Positions 42,408-51,649 of a stretch of 64,000 bases of DNA are shown here, in pieces (positions within the stretch are counted from its first letter, which is position 1; each line of letters opens with the position of its first letter). The DNA lies in the NCBI GenBank assembly GCA_003144015.1, contig QFWS01000005.1, positions 1-64,000 on the forward strand, given 5' to 3'. Source of the DNA: Flavobacteriaceae bacterium LYZ1037. Lineage in GTDB: Bacteria > Bacteroidota > Bacteroidia > Flavobacteriales > Flavobacteriaceae. The notes below the pieces were generated by a model that was not told the origin of the DNA, did no database searches, and worked only from the letters and a program-made list of their open reading frames with translations. A program made the translations under genes and the position numbers.

Positions 42408-42740
42408 ATGGATTTACAAGACCAATTAAAGAATCTATTTCCAGATCATGAGCCTGAAGTGACTTCAGAAGAAAACCAAGATAAAGAAACTGATTTATGG
42501 ATACAAGATGAGCCTATCATCTGTAAATACGAAAAAAGAAAAGGAAAGCCTATTACAATTCTTGAAGGCTACACAGGTGCAACTGAGGACTTTAAAGCAC
42601 TTGCCAAAGACATAAAAACTACCCTCAGCGTTGGTGGTAGCTTTAAGGATGATAAAATTATTATACAAGGAGATTTTAGAGATAAAATCATGAAGATTTT
42701 AATAGATAAAGGGTTTCAAGTGAAACGTGTTGGGGGTTGA
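42408..42740 (+). CDS. SUI1/eIF1-type translation factor (YciH-like)
   Basis: 110 residues. The C-terminal SUI1 domain is recognisable in KYEKRKGKPITILEGYTG, KALAKDIKTTLSVGGSFKDDKIIIQGDFRDKIM (in parts) and LIDKGFQVKRVGG. The N-terminus is acidic and unstructured. Bacterial YciH resembles eIF1 and influences start-site fidelity. Its stop shares one base (TGATG) with the next start, so translation is coupled. Confidence 0.9.
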   Translation: MDLQDQLKNLFPDHEPEVTSEENQDKETDLWIQDEPIICKYEKRKGKPITILEGYTGATEDFKALAKDIKTTLSVGGSFKDDKIIIQGDFRDKIMKILIDKGFQVKRVGG

Positions 42741-43681
42741 TGAGTAAAAAGACATTACATATAACCAATGGTAATAGTTTAACCAATTACCTTAAAGAAC
42801 TTGATATTCCTGGACATATTCTTACATGGCAAGAAATGTTATGTGAAGGACCTCTAAGTCTTGAAATAAATACAGATGAGTTTCTAACCAAAAGAAAAGA
42901 ATTTTTAAACAGTTTCTATCACATAGAAATAAATGAAGATGAATTTAAGCAGGAATTAAGTGTTTTAAATGATACCTCAGGTTTTTCAGAAATAGTGCTT
43001 TGGTTTGAATATGATTTGTTTTGCCATATTAATTTGCTGGCAGTCATAAAATTATTGAATGAAAAAAACATTCAGCTTCCACTTTTTTTGGTTTGTAGTG
43101 GGAGAATTAAAGGAGAAACGCAACTTAAAGGGCTTTCAGAATTATCACCCGATCAATTATTTAATCACTTTCACGATAAGGTAAAATTAAAAGACAGTGA
43201 TATTGATTTAGCAATCACTTTATGGCAAATTTATTGTGGAAAAGATCATAATTTATTTAAACCATATATAACAAAAAAATCTTCTTTTAAATATTTAAAT
43301 GCTTGTTTAAAAGCACATTTAAAACGTTTTCCAAATTTAAAATCTGGATTAAGTGTATTAGAAAATAACATTCTAAAAATAATTAATGAAAAAACTATTA
43401 AATCTAAAAATCAACTCATTGGATATGTGCTTAATTACCAAGGATATTATGGATTTGGAGATATGCAGATATTAAGATTAATAGACTTGTTACAGGTATT
43501 TTATACAGAAGAAGACCATAAAATAACTTTGAATAGAAAAGGTCATGAGGCTTTAATTGGGTATCAGAATTTTTCTTCCGAAATAAATAATAACTTAATA
43601 TTTGGAGGTGTAGAGAGGTTGAATTTCTCTTATAATGACAAAACAAATATTTTAATTAAAACACAACTTAATGTCGATTAA
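42740..43681 (+). CDS. DUF1835 domain protein
   Basis: 313 residues from ATG 42740 (a TTG one codon earlier is less likely). N-terminal KTLHITNGNSLTNYLKEL and ILTWQEMLCEGPL match DUF1835, a Rossmann-like fold, and a later helical region (DIDLAITLWQIYCG, ALIGYQNF) would be the partner domain often found with it. The function of DUF1835 is not established. The stop overlaps the phosphorylase start by 11 bases. Confidence 0.85.
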   Translation: MSKKTLHITNGNSLTNYLKELDIPGHILTWQEMLCEGPLSLEINTDEFLTKRKEFLNSFYHIEINEDEFKQELSVLNDTSGFSEIVLWFEYDLFCHINLLAVIKLLNEKNIQLPLFLVCSGRIKGETQLKGLSELSPDQLFNHFHDKVKLKDSDIDLAITLWQIYCGKDHNLFKPYITKKSSFKYLNACLKAHLKRFPNLKSGLSVLENNILKIINEKTIKSKNQLIGYVLNYQGYYGFGDMQILRLIDLLQVFYTEEDHKITLNRKGHEALIGYQNFSSEINNNLIFGGVERLNFSYNDKTNILIKTQLNVD

Positions 43682-44537
43682 AGACTCAGAATTAATATTA
43701 AATCCAGATGGTAGTATTTATCATCTAAATTTAAAACCTGAACACATTGCGAATAATATCATTCTTGTTGGAGATCAGGATCGTGTAGAAAAAGTTACCA
43801 AACACTTTGATAGCATTGAATTTTCTACTCAAAAAAGGGAATTTAAAACACAAACTGGATTCTATAAAGGGAAACGATTAACAGTTATTTCTACTGGAAT
43901 TGGTCCGGATAACATAGATATTGTTTTAAATGAATTGGATGCTTTAGTAAATATTGATTTAATTACCAGAAAACCTAAAGAAACTCTAACTAGTCTTAAC
44001 TTTATTAGAATTGGTACATCAGGTTCTTTACAACAAGATGTGCCTGTTGATGCTTTTTTAATGAGTACTCATGGTTTAGATTTAAATGGCATGCTTCATT
44101 CTTATAAAACTGAAGGTATAGATAATCCCGACTTTGAAAATGCTTTTATAGAATTCACCAATTGGAACTCAAAAAAAGCAAGACCAATACTTATTAATAA
44201 CAGTAAAATACTAGAAAAGATATTTGAGAGCGACCAAACTTATAAGGGAATAACTGCTACAGCAGGTGGTTTTTATGGAGCTCAAGGTCGTGTTTTAAGA
44301 TTACCTGTACAGGATTCAGATTTTAACAAGAAACTAGATACTTTTAATTATCAAGGTATTCGTATTACAAATCTTGAAATGGAAACATCTGCTATTTATG
44401 GTCTATCAAAACTTTTAGGTCATCAAGCACTCTCGTTAAATGCCATCATTGCTAATAGGGCCACTGGTCAATTTAGTGAAAACCCAAAAGGTGTTGTAGA
44501 AAAATTAATAACTTATGCCTTAAACAAGTTGGCATAA
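43671..44537 (+). CDS. Nucleoside phosphorylase (uridine phosphorylase-like)
   Basis: 288 residues. The PNP_UDP_1 fold shows in NIILVGDQDRVEKVTKHF, STGIGPDNIDIVLNELDAL, FIRIGTSGSLQQDVPVDAF and NLEMETSAIYGLSKLLGH, the last being the substrate-binding helix with the key Glu/Met-Glu pair. It would split a nucleoside to base and sugar phosphate. Base specificity is not clear; GIGPDNIDIV favours the uridine side. Fourth gene of the operon. Confidence 0.87.
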   Translation: MSIKDSELILNPDGSIYHLNLKPEHIANNIILVGDQDRVEKVTKHFDSIEFSTQKREFKTQTGFYKGKRLTVISTGIGPDNIDIVLNELDALVNIDLITRKPKETLTSLNFIRIGTSGSLQQDVPVDAFLMSTHGLDLNGMLHSYKTEGIDNPDFENAFIEFTNWNSKKARPILINNSKILEKIFESDQTYKGITATAGGFYGAQGRVLRLPVQDSDFNKKLDTFNYQGIRITNLEMETSAIYGLSKLLGHQALSLNAIIANRATGQFSENPKGVVEKLITYALNKLA

Positions 44538-44582
44538 TACCATCTCATGTTCTTAATAGAGCATGCAAATTAAACTTTTAAA

Positions 44583-45437
44583 ATGAAAACAATTCATATT
44601 GGTGGCGTTCCAGAACATTTTAATCTAGCTTGGTATTTAGCTCTAAAAAACGGAGATTTTAAAAAAGCGGGTATCAACCTTAGATGGAAAGATTATCATA
44701 GTGGAACAGGTGCTATGACAAAAGCTCTAAGAAAAGGCGAAATTGATATGGCTGTTATTTTAACTGAAGGTATTATAAAAGATATTGTTGAAGGAAACCC
44801 TAGCAAAATAATACAAACCTTTGTAAAAACCCCTTTAATTTGGGGAATCCACGTTGCACATAAATCTGATTATAAATCTATAAAAGATATTAGAGGGACT
44901 AAAGCTGCAATCAGTCGTTATGGATCTGGCTCTCATTTAATGGCCTTCATTCATGCTAAGAATAACCATTGGAATTTAGAAACCGATTTAAATTTCGAAG
45001 TCGTAAAAAACCTTGATGGCGCTGTTGAATGTCTTACTGAAGGCAAAGCAGATTATTTTATGTGGGAAAAATTTATGACAAAGCCTATTGTTGACAATGG
45101 TGTTTTTAGAAGAATTGGTAATTGTCCTACTCCTTGGCCATGTTTTGTAGTTGCTGTTAGCGATAAATCTTTAGAAATACATAAAGAAGAAATTAAAACC
45201 ATTTTAAACATCATTAACAAAACAACTATTCGATTTAAAGAAATTCCTAAAATTGATGAAATTATAGCTAAAAGGTATTCGCAAAAGATTGAGGATGTTC
45301 AAGAGTGGTTAGCATTAACTGAATGGTCACAAGAGCTTATAAATGAGAAAACTATCAATGAAGTCCAAGACCAATTATTAGCATTGAATATAATACCAAA
45401 AAAACTAAACTATTCAGAGTTAGTCTCAATAATTTAA
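44583..45437 (+). CDS. NMT1/THI5-like substrate-binding-fold protein without a signal peptide
   Basis: 284 residues. The fold reads as a SsuA/THI5-like periplasmic binding protein: KTIHIGGVPEHFNLAWYLAL, KWKDYHSGTGAMTKALRKGE-like RWKDYHSGTGAMTKALRKG, EIDMAVILTEGI, and GTKAAISRYGSGSHLMA. There is no signal peptide or lipobox and no permease or ATPase gene beside it. It is therefore probably a cytoplasmic protein using the same fold, possibly an enzyme like yeast Thi5, which makes thiamine pyrimidine from its own His. Whether such a His is here is unclear. Last gene of the operon. Confidence 0.8.
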   Translation: MKTIHIGGVPEHFNLAWYLALKNGDFKKAGINLRWKDYHSGTGAMTKALRKGEIDMAVILTEGIIKDIVEGNPSKIIQTFVKTPLIWGIHVAHKSDYKSIKDIRGTKAAISRYGSGSHLMAFIHAKNNHWNLETDLNFEVVKNLDGAVECLTEGKADYFMWEKFMTKPIVDNGVFRRIGNCPTPWPCFVVAVSDKSLEIHKEEIKTILNIINKTTIRFKEIPKIDEIIAKRYSQKIEDVQEWLALTEWSQELINEKTINEVQDQLLALNIIPKKLNYSELVSII

Positions 45438-45534
45438 CATTTGTGTTTTCACAAAACACTTAATTATCACCATGTTAAATCGCTACGTTTTATTAAAATG
45501 TTAAAAAAAATTTAGTTTTTCAAGTCTAATCTCT

Positions 45535-45542
45535 TATATTTG
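45535..45542 (+). promoter_or_regulatory. Bacteroidota -7 box of the 60-residue membrane protein
   Basis: TATATTTG, exact consensus, 23 bases before ATG 45566. Confidence 0.5.
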
Positions 45543-45565
45543 CTTAATAACAAACCAATTTGTTT

Positions 45566-45745
45566 ATGCTATTGATCATTACTTTACTACTTTCTTTTCT
45601 TGTTGCAGTTAATTTTTTACTACTTATTTTTAGTTGTAATAAAACGACAAAGCGTCAATCGGTTAAAGAAAACAAACCTACATTCGTAATTAATAATTCT
45701 ACCAATCAAGAGGTTTCAACCCAACTTGCTCCAACAGGAAGTTAG
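45566..45745 (+). CDS. Small membrane protein
   Basis: 59 residues from ATG 45566; a TTG two codons earlier is in frame. One hydrophobic helix (LLIITLLLSFLVAVNFLLLIF) ends near a Cys, followed by a basic and polar tail (NKTTKRQSVKENKP). An exact -7 box lies 23 bases upstream. Its last 47 bases overlap the convergent ung gene, so the C-terminus is constrained by two genes. Function unknown. Confidence 0.6.
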   Translation: MLLIITLLLSFLVAVNFLLLIFSCNKTTKRQSVKENKPTFVINNSTNQEVSTQLAPTGS

Positions 45746-46364
45746 TTTTACTAAAATGCTTATTGCCAAACCAATATCCTCTATTAGCACTTAATGGAGA
45801 TGGATGACCTGTTTCTAATATAAAGTGTTTATTACTATCAATTAATTTTCGTTTCTTTTTTGCATATCCTCCCCAAAGTAAAAATACCACTTGTTCTTTA
45901 TTATCGTTAATTATCTGTATTACTGCATCTGTAAATTGCTCCCATCCTTGTTTTTGATGACTGCCAGCTTCACTTTCTCTAACCGTTAATGTGGCATTAA
46001 TTAAAAAGACGCCTTGATTTGCCCAACGCATTAAATTGCCACTTTTTGGATATGGAACTCCTAAATCTTGTTCAATTTCTTTAAATATATTTTTTAAAGA
46101 AGGTGGATGACTTATCTCATCATTTACCGAAAAGCACAAACCATTTGCTTGTCCTTTCCCATGATAAGGGTCTTGACCTATAATGACCACTTTTAATTTG
46201 TCTAATGGACAATAATTAAATGCATTAAATATGTCTGTTTCTGGAGGATAACAGTTATTTGATTGATATTCACGTGTTACAAAGTTTTTTAAATTCTTAA
46301 AATATAGCTTATTAAATTCATTCTTTAAATAGGGTTGCCAAGACTTATTGATTTTAATCATCAT
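45699..46364 (-). CDS. ung: Uracil-DNA glycosylase
   Basis: 221 residues. Motif A GQDPYHGKGQANGLCFSV (catalytic Asp65) and motif B HPSPLSANRGYWFGNKHFS are both complete, as is the uracil-pocket LINATLTVRE. It removes uracil from DNA in base-excision repair. Family-1 Ung. The C-terminal end overlaps the small membrane protein gene on the other strand by 47 bases. Confidence 0.95.
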   Translation of the reverse strand: MMIKINKSWQPYLKNEFNKLYFKNLKNFVTREYQSNNCYPPETDIFNAFNYCPLDKLKVVIIGQDPYHGKGQANGLCFSVNDEISHPPSLKNIFKEIEQDLGVPYPKSGNLMRWANQGVFLINATLTVRESEAGSHQKQGWEQFTDAVIQIINDNKEQVVFLLWGGYAKKKRKLIDSNKHFILETGHPSPLSANRGYWFGNKHFSKTNFLLEQVGLKPLDW

Positions 46365-46432
46365 TTATTATCTTCGTTTTAAAGTCAGAACTAAAATAAT
46401 ACTATCTTTATTCTTAATAAAATAATTGACGT

Positions 46433-47926
46433 TTGAAAAAATTAAAATTCCCAACAGCCCAAACCATTTTAATACTAATTGCAGCAGCAGTCGCGCTACT
46501 AACATGGTTAGTACCAGCTGGAAAATACGATTCTCTAACATATAATAAAGATGTTAACACCTTTACAAGAAGTAATCTAGAGAGTTCTACCACGCTTGAA
46601 GCCTCGCAAAAAACATTGGAAGATTTAAATATTAAAATTCCACTTGAGAAATTTACAAATGGAGATATTTGGAAACCTATATCAATTCCAAATACCTATC
46701 AAGAAGTTGAGGCGAAACCACAAGGAGTTTTAGCTTTTTTTAAATCGCCTGTAAAAGGTATTATTGAAGCTGCTGATATAATCTTTCTTGTTTTAATTAT
46801 TGGAGGATTGATTGGAATTATGAATTTGACTGGTGCATTTGATGCTGGTATTTCTTGGTTAGCAAATGCCCTCAAAGGGCACGAGTATGTTTTAATTATT
46901 CTGGTTACAATTTTAATTGCATTAGGAGGAACAACATTTGGTTTAGCAGAAGAAACCATTGCCTTCTACCCTATTCTAATCCCTATGTTTTTAGCTGCAA
47001 AATACGATGCGATGGTGCCTTTAGCAGCTATTTATATTGGATCTTCAATAGGAACCATGTGTTCAACTGTCAATCCGTTTAGCGTTATTATTGCTTCAGA
47101 TGCAGCTGGAATTAACTGGACAACAGGATTAACAGGTAGAGTGATTATGCTTGTTTTAGGAACTTTAATCTGTATCATCTACATTTTACGCTATGCAAAT
47201 CGTGTTAAAAAAGATCCTTCAAAATCCATAATATATAATCAGAAAGAACAAATAGAAGCCTTATTTGGAACTGATTCAAATTCTAGAATTAAACTAACAG
47301 CGAGATTACGTCTTATTTTATTTGTTTTCGCCATGTGTTTTATCATCATGATTTACGGTGTGTCTCAATTAGAATGGTGGTTTTTAGAAATGACAACCGT
47401 CTTTTTTGTAGGTGCCATACTTATTGGTTTTATTGGCAAGATTCAAGAAGCTACATTTGTTGATACCTTTGTTAAAGGAGCTGGAGATTTATTGGGTGTA
47501 GCTATAATTATTGGAATTGCCAGAGGCGTTTCGGTTTTAATGGAAGATGGTTTAATAAGTGATACGATACTCTTTCATTCTAGCAATTTAACCGAGGGCA
47601 TGAATAAAGGCGTTTTTGCTAATGTGATGCTGTTTATTTATGGAGGCTTGTCCTTCTTTATTCCAAGTTCTTCGGGTATGGCTGTTTTAACCATGCCAAT
47701 TATGTCCCCTTTAGCAGACACGGTAGGATTTGGTAGAGAAATAATTGTAAACTGTTACCAATACGGTATGGGGTTGTTTGCTTTTATAAACCCAACAGGA
47801 TTGATTCTTGCTTCGTTAGCTATTGTGAAAGTGGGTTATGATAAATGGTTGAAATTTGTGATGCCTTTAGTTCTCATACTTACGTTATTTACTATGATTA
47901 TGCTAACAATTTTAGTGTATATCTAA
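46433..47926 (+). CDS. YfcC-family membrane transporter
   Basis: 497 residues from a TTG start (KKLKFPTAQ); the surrounding sequence has no earlier in-frame ATG. About 12 membrane helices. The FPTAQTILILIAAAVALLTWLVPAG front, GLAEETIAFYP and the FIPSSSGMAVLTMPIMSPLAD signature belong to the YfcC/C4-dicarboxylate and arginine-ornithine carrier family. It probably takes up a carboxylate or amino acid. The substrate is not evident. Confidence 0.88.
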   Translation: MKKLKFPTAQTILILIAAAVALLTWLVPAGKYDSLTYNKDVNTFTRSNLESSTTLEASQKTLEDLNIKIPLEKFTNGDIWKPISIPNTYQEVEAKPQGVLAFFKSPVKGIIEAADIIFLVLIIGGLIGIMNLTGAFDAGISWLANALKGHEYVLIILVTILIALGGTTFGLAEETIAFYPILIPMFLAAKYDAMVPLAAIYIGSSIGTMCSTVNPFSVIIASDAAGINWTTGLTGRVIMLVLGTLICIIYILRYANRVKKDPSKSIIYNQKEQIEALFGTDSNSRIKLTARLRLILFVFAMCFIIMIYGVSQLEWWFLEMTTVFFVGAILIGFIGKIQEATFVDTFVKGAGDLLGVAIIIGIARGVSVLMEDGLISDTILFHSSNLTEGMNKGVFANVMLFIYGGLSFFIPSSSGMAVLTMPIMSPLADTVGFGREIIVNCYQYGMGLFAFINPTGLILASLAIVKVGYDKWLKFVMPLVLILTLFTMIMLTILVYI

Positions 47927-47940
47927 ATAATTGCATCTGT

Positions 47941-48897
47941 TTAATTATTTTTTAAAAACTCAACAATATCTTTGTTAACCATTTCTGCTTGGTCTATTGA
48001 TAAAAAATGTCCAGCATTCTTAATCATTTTTGCTTGGCCATTAGGGATTAGTTCTTTAGCTAAACGAATGCTCTTTTTGTTATTTATCATATCATCATCA
48101 CCAATTAAAACTAGAACAGGCATTTTTAACGATTTAAAGTCTTGCTTTGAAAACGGCATCATATCAACAACAAATTTGTTTATAGAGTCCTTTTCATTAG
48201 CAATCTCATATTGTTCAATATAGGTTTTACTAATATTATCTACATGACTTGACATCGATTCTAAAGTTTCCTGTACTTGTCTTTCGTTTGAAGAAAACGT
48301 GTGAATAATATTCTTTAATAAATTGGTGCTAGGACGAATCCATATAAAGGTTTGAGCAGGACTTAACAGCACCATACTTTGTATGTTTTCTTGGTGTCTC
48401 AAAGCCATATTAACAGCTAACCATCCTCCTCTTGAAGCTCCAATAAGATGAAATTTTTTAAGTTTTAGCTTAGTAAATATCTCTTGATACCAAGAGTTAA
48501 TTTGGTCCAAATTTTCTATTTCATTTGAAATAAAAGATTTTCCTGGTTCTAATATAAAATCAATGGCAAAAACTCTATAGTTTTCAGATAAAGCTTTAAT
48601 ATTTGGATACCACATAGTGGAACTAGCATTCATTCCATGTAAAAGCACCACAGATTCTTTATGGCTCTCTCCAGAAACGATTACGTGGGCAGTTCCATAA
48701 CTGGTTGGAATATATAATTCTTCAAACGGCACATCCCAAAGTTTTAATGAAGCATCATATGCTTTAAAAAAGGAAGCGTATTCCGGTTGTGGATTGGTTA
48801 TATAATCAGGTTTATCTGCATATTTTATATAATCATTTTCACAACTTGTTAAGTTCATTAAAATTAAAAACAGACAATATATTTTAATCTTTTGCAT
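47941..48897 (-). CDS. Alpha/beta hydrolase, lipoprotein
   Basis: 318 residues. Lipobox LTSC (Cys19). The alpha/beta fold has LLHGMNASSTMWY, nucleophile elbow GASRGG with Ser155, VLIGDDDMIN as acid segment and NAGHFLS with the catalytic His near 303. Membrane-anchored esterase or peptidase facing outward; the substrate is unknown. Convergent with the YfcC gene by a 14-base gap. Confidence 0.88.
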   Translation of the reverse strand: MQKIKIYCLFLILMNLTSCENDYIKYADKPDYITNPQPEYASFFKAYDASLKLWDVPFEELYIPTSYGTAHVIVSGESHKESVVLLHGMNASSTMWYPNIKALSENYRVFAIDFILEPGKSFISNEIENLDQINSWYQEIFTKLKLKKFHLIGASRGGWLAVNMALRHQENIQSMVLLSPAQTFIWIRPSTNLLKNIIHTFSSNERQVQETLESMSSHVDNISKTYIEQYEIANEKDSINKFVVDMMPFSKQDFKSLKMPVLVLIGDDDMINNKKSIRLAKELIPNGQAKMIKNAGHFLSIDQAEMVNKDIVEFLKNN

Positions 48898-48965
48898 CGT
48901 AAATTCATTAGAATATTCAAATCTACATAATTAATAATCTAACTCAATCATTAAAACATAATACG

Positions 48966-48973
48966 TAACTTTG
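48966..48973 (+). promoter_or_regulatory. Bacteroidota -7 box of mutS2
   Basis: TAACTTTG, exact consensus, 22 bases before ATG 48996. Confidence 0.5.
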
Positions 48974-48995
48974 TTTTCTTAAAAATAGATTAAGC

Positions 48996-51188
48996 ATGCC
49001 TGCTTCAAAGGGAAAAAAAAATATACATATACATACTAAAACCTTACAAGATTTAGAATTACAAACAGTTCTAAATCAAGTAAGCGAGTTATGCATTACC
49101 GCTTTAGGACATGAAAAAGCCTTACTGATAGAGCCTTACAATAATAATGAAGCTGTTCTTAAAGCATTAACACTTACAAATGAATACTTAGCATCTTTTT
49201 ATAATGAAAATCGAATTCCAAATCATGGGTTTGAAACCATAAGTAAGGAACTAAAACTCTTAAAAATTGAGAACACCTATTTAGAAACACATAGTTTAAA
49301 AAAAATTGTTGCAATTTCATTAACGTCGAATGAAATTATTAAATTTTTAAAGAAATTTGAAGAATACTATCCTTATTTAAATCAATATGCTTCCAATATT
49401 GAAGTCACAAAAGTAATTATCGAACAGATTGATGGTATCGTTGATAGATTTGGAGATGTTAAAGATGTAGCTTCCCCTTTACTTTTAGAATTAAGACAAG
49501 ACATTAATAGATTAAAAGGCAAAATTAATCAAAGCTTTGCTTCGGCATTAAATACCTATCATAATTTAGAGTATTTAGATGATATTCGAGAATCTGTTGT
49601 CGACAATAAACGGGTATTAGCAGTTAAAGCTATGTATAGGCGTAAAGTTAAAGGAGCCATTATGGGTGGAAGCAAGACGGGCAGCATTGTTTATATTGAA
49701 CCCGAAACCACCTTACAGCACACTAGAGAACTAAACAATCTGGAATACGAAGAAAATGAAGAGGTTATTAGAATTTTAAAATCATTGACAGATTTTATAC
49801 GTCCGTTTTTACCTCTTTTAAAGCAATATCAAGAGTTTCTAACAGAATTAGATGTTATTTCTGCAAAAGCAAAATACGCAAAATCTTTAAATGCTATTTT
49901 ACCCGAAATAAGTGAAGAAAGACAGATGCTTTTGCGTGATGCTTTTCACCCTCTTTTATATTTAAGTAATATAAAAAAGAAGGAAAAAACATTTCCACAA
50001 TCCATAGAGCTCAATCAAGAAAACAGAATTATAGTTATTTCCGGGCCAAATGCTGGAGGAAAAAGTATTACATTAAAAACAGTTGGTTTGCTTCAACTCA
50101 TGTTGCAAAGTGGTTTATTAATTCCTGTTCATGAACGAAGTAAGGTCTTTTTATTCGATAGAATTATTACAGATATAGGCGATAATCAATCTATAGAAAA
50201 TCATTTAAGCACCTATAGCTATCGCTTAAAGCAGATGAATTATTTCCTGAAAAAGTGTAATAAAAACACGTTGTTTCTTATTGATGAATTTGGAACAGGA
50301 TCTGATCCGGAATTAGGTGGTGCTTTGGCAGAAACCTTCTTAGAGGAGTTTTATCATCGTGAAGCCTTTGGAATTATAACAACCCATTACTCCAACCTTA
50401 AAATTTTAGCCAGCGAATTACCGTTTATGCAGAATGCCAATATGATGTTCGATGAGAAAACTTTAGAACCTATTTATAAACTAGCATTAGGCCAGGCAGG
50501 AAGTTCTTTCACCTTTGAAGTAGCACAAAAAAATGGTATTCCATACTCTTTAATTAACAGAGCTAAGAAGAAAATAGAAAAAGGCAAAGTGCGTTTTGAC
50601 AGAACTATTGCTAAACTCCAAAAAGAACGTTCTAAACTTGAAAAAACAGAACAATCCTTAAAAGTTAACGAACGTAAAAAATTATCTGAAGCTGAGAAAC
50701 TAGAAGAGATTAATGTTAAAATTCAGAAGAAACTAGAGAGTTATCAAGAGCTTTATGATAGCAATCAACGTTTGATATATTTAGGTCAAAAAATAAACGA
50801 TCTATCTGAAAAATATTTTGAAAACAAACGCAAAAAAGAGTTAATGGATGAAATGTTTAAACTGGTCCAAATAGAAAATTCCAAGCGTAAAAAAGTGTCA
50901 GCAAAACAGAAAAAAACTGAAAAGGCTAAAGAAAAGCAAATCAAACAAGAAGCTGAGAAAAAGGTAGAAGTAATTCGAAAAAAGAAAAAAGTTGAAAAAC
51001 AAAAAAAGGCTCTTCAACCTCCAAAACCTAAACCAATATTAAAAGTTGGCGATCGTGTACGATTAGAAGATGGTCGCGCTGTTGGTAGTATCGATAATAT
51101 TGAAAAAAACAAAGCCATAGTAAATTATGGCATGTTTACAACTAATGTTAGCTTGGATAAGTTGGAGTTGGTTGAAGCTATAAAATAG
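48996..51188 (+). CDS. mutS2: MutS2 family protein without Smr nuclease domain
   Basis: 730 residues. The core MutS domains are present (LEDLDI-like EYLDDIRESVVDNKR, MGGSKTGSIVYIEPE), and the ABC-type ATPase has Walker A GPNAGGKS near 350, LLIDEFGTGSDPELGGALAE and ITTHYSNLK. Then a long Lys/Glu coiled-coil region (about 510-660) and a KOW/Tudor-like LKVGDRVRLEDGRAVG. The usual C-terminal Smr endonuclease domain is absent, and the following gene starts 1 base after the stop, so it was not lost by a simple frameshift here. MutS2 acts in suppressing recombination or in ribosome rescue. The Smr-less form occurs in Flavobacteria. Confidence 0.9.
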   Translation: MPASKGKKNIHIHTKTLQDLELQTVLNQVSELCITALGHEKALLIEPYNNNEAVLKALTLTNEYLASFYNENRIPNHGFETISKELKLLKIENTYLETHSLKKIVAISLTSNEIIKFLKKFEEYYPYLNQYASNIEVTKVIIEQIDGIVDRFGDVKDVASPLLLELRQDINRLKGKINQSFASALNTYHNLEYLDDIRESVVDNKRVLAVKAMYRRKVKGAIMGGSKTGSIVYIEPETTLQHTRELNNLEYEENEEVIRILKSLTDFIRPFLPLLKQYQEFLTELDVISAKAKYAKSLNAILPEISEERQMLLRDAFHPLLYLSNIKKKEKTFPQSIELNQENRIIVISGPNAGGKSITLKTVGLLQLMLQSGLLIPVHERSKVFLFDRIITDIGDNQSIENHLSTYSYRLKQMNYFLKKCNKNTLFLIDEFGTGSDPELGGALAETFLEEFYHREAFGIITTHYSNLKILASELPFMQNANMMFDEKTLEPIYKLALGQAGSSFTFEVAQKNGIPYSLINRAKKKIEKGKVRFDRTIAKLQKERSKLEKTEQSLKVNERKKLSEAEKLEEINVKIQKKLESYQELYDSNQRLIYLGQKINDLSEKYFENKRKKELMDEMFKLVQIENSKRKKVSAKQKKTEKAKEKQIKQEAEKKVEVIRKKKKVEKQKKALQPPKPKPILKVGDRVRLEDGRAVGSIDNIEKNKAIVNYGMFTTNVSLDKLELVEAIK

Positions 51189-51189
51189 C

Positions 51190-51606
51190 ATGATAGAATT
51201 AGAGCAAAATAAACAATTAATCCTTTTTGATGGCGTTTGCAATCTGTGCAATGCCAGTGTGCAATACGTTATAAAACACGACAAAAATAACGAGTTTATG
51301 TTTGCGCCATTACAAGGTGAAACTGGAAAACAAATTATAAATCATTACAAAATTGACACTTCCAAAATAGACTCTATTATTCTATATACTAATACCAATA
51401 AAATATATTTTAAATCTACAGCTGCATTAAAAATTGCTAGCAAATTAGGTTTTCCAACAAATCTGTTGCGTGTGTTTTTAATAGTTCCAGCTTTTATAAG
51501 AAATTGGGTTTATAACTATATTGCAAAAAATCGTTATAAATGGTATGGAAAACAAAATGAATGCATGATTCCTACTGAGAATTTAAAAGCGAAATTTTTA
51601 AATTAG
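51190..51606 (+). CDS. DCC-family thiol-disulfide oxidoreductase-like protein (DUF393)
   Basis: 138 residues. The motif ILFDGVCNLCNASVQYV carries the DxxC.xxC-like pair at Cys17 and Cys20 that defines the family, and FAPLQGETGKQI and KSTAALKIASKLG follow in the expected order. Members are thought to act on thiols, with no settled reaction. It starts 1 base after MutS2 and is probably co-transcribed. Confidence 0.88.
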   Translation: MIELEQNKQLILFDGVCNLCNASVQYVIKHDKNNEFMFAPLQGETGKQIINHYKIDTSKIDSIILYTNTNKIYFKSTAALKIASKLGFPTNLLRVFLIVPAFIRNWVYNYIAKNRYKWYGKQNECMIPTENLKAKFLN

Positions 51607-51632
51607 AGCAAAATTTATTTGTAAATTTATAA

Positions 51633-51640
51633 TACATTTG
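51633..51640 (+). promoter_or_regulatory. Bacteroidota -7 box of the frameshifted outer-membrane protein gene
   Basis: TACATTTG, exact consensus, 9 bases before ATG 51650. Confidence 0.5.
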
Positions 51641-51649
51641 AACCTTATT

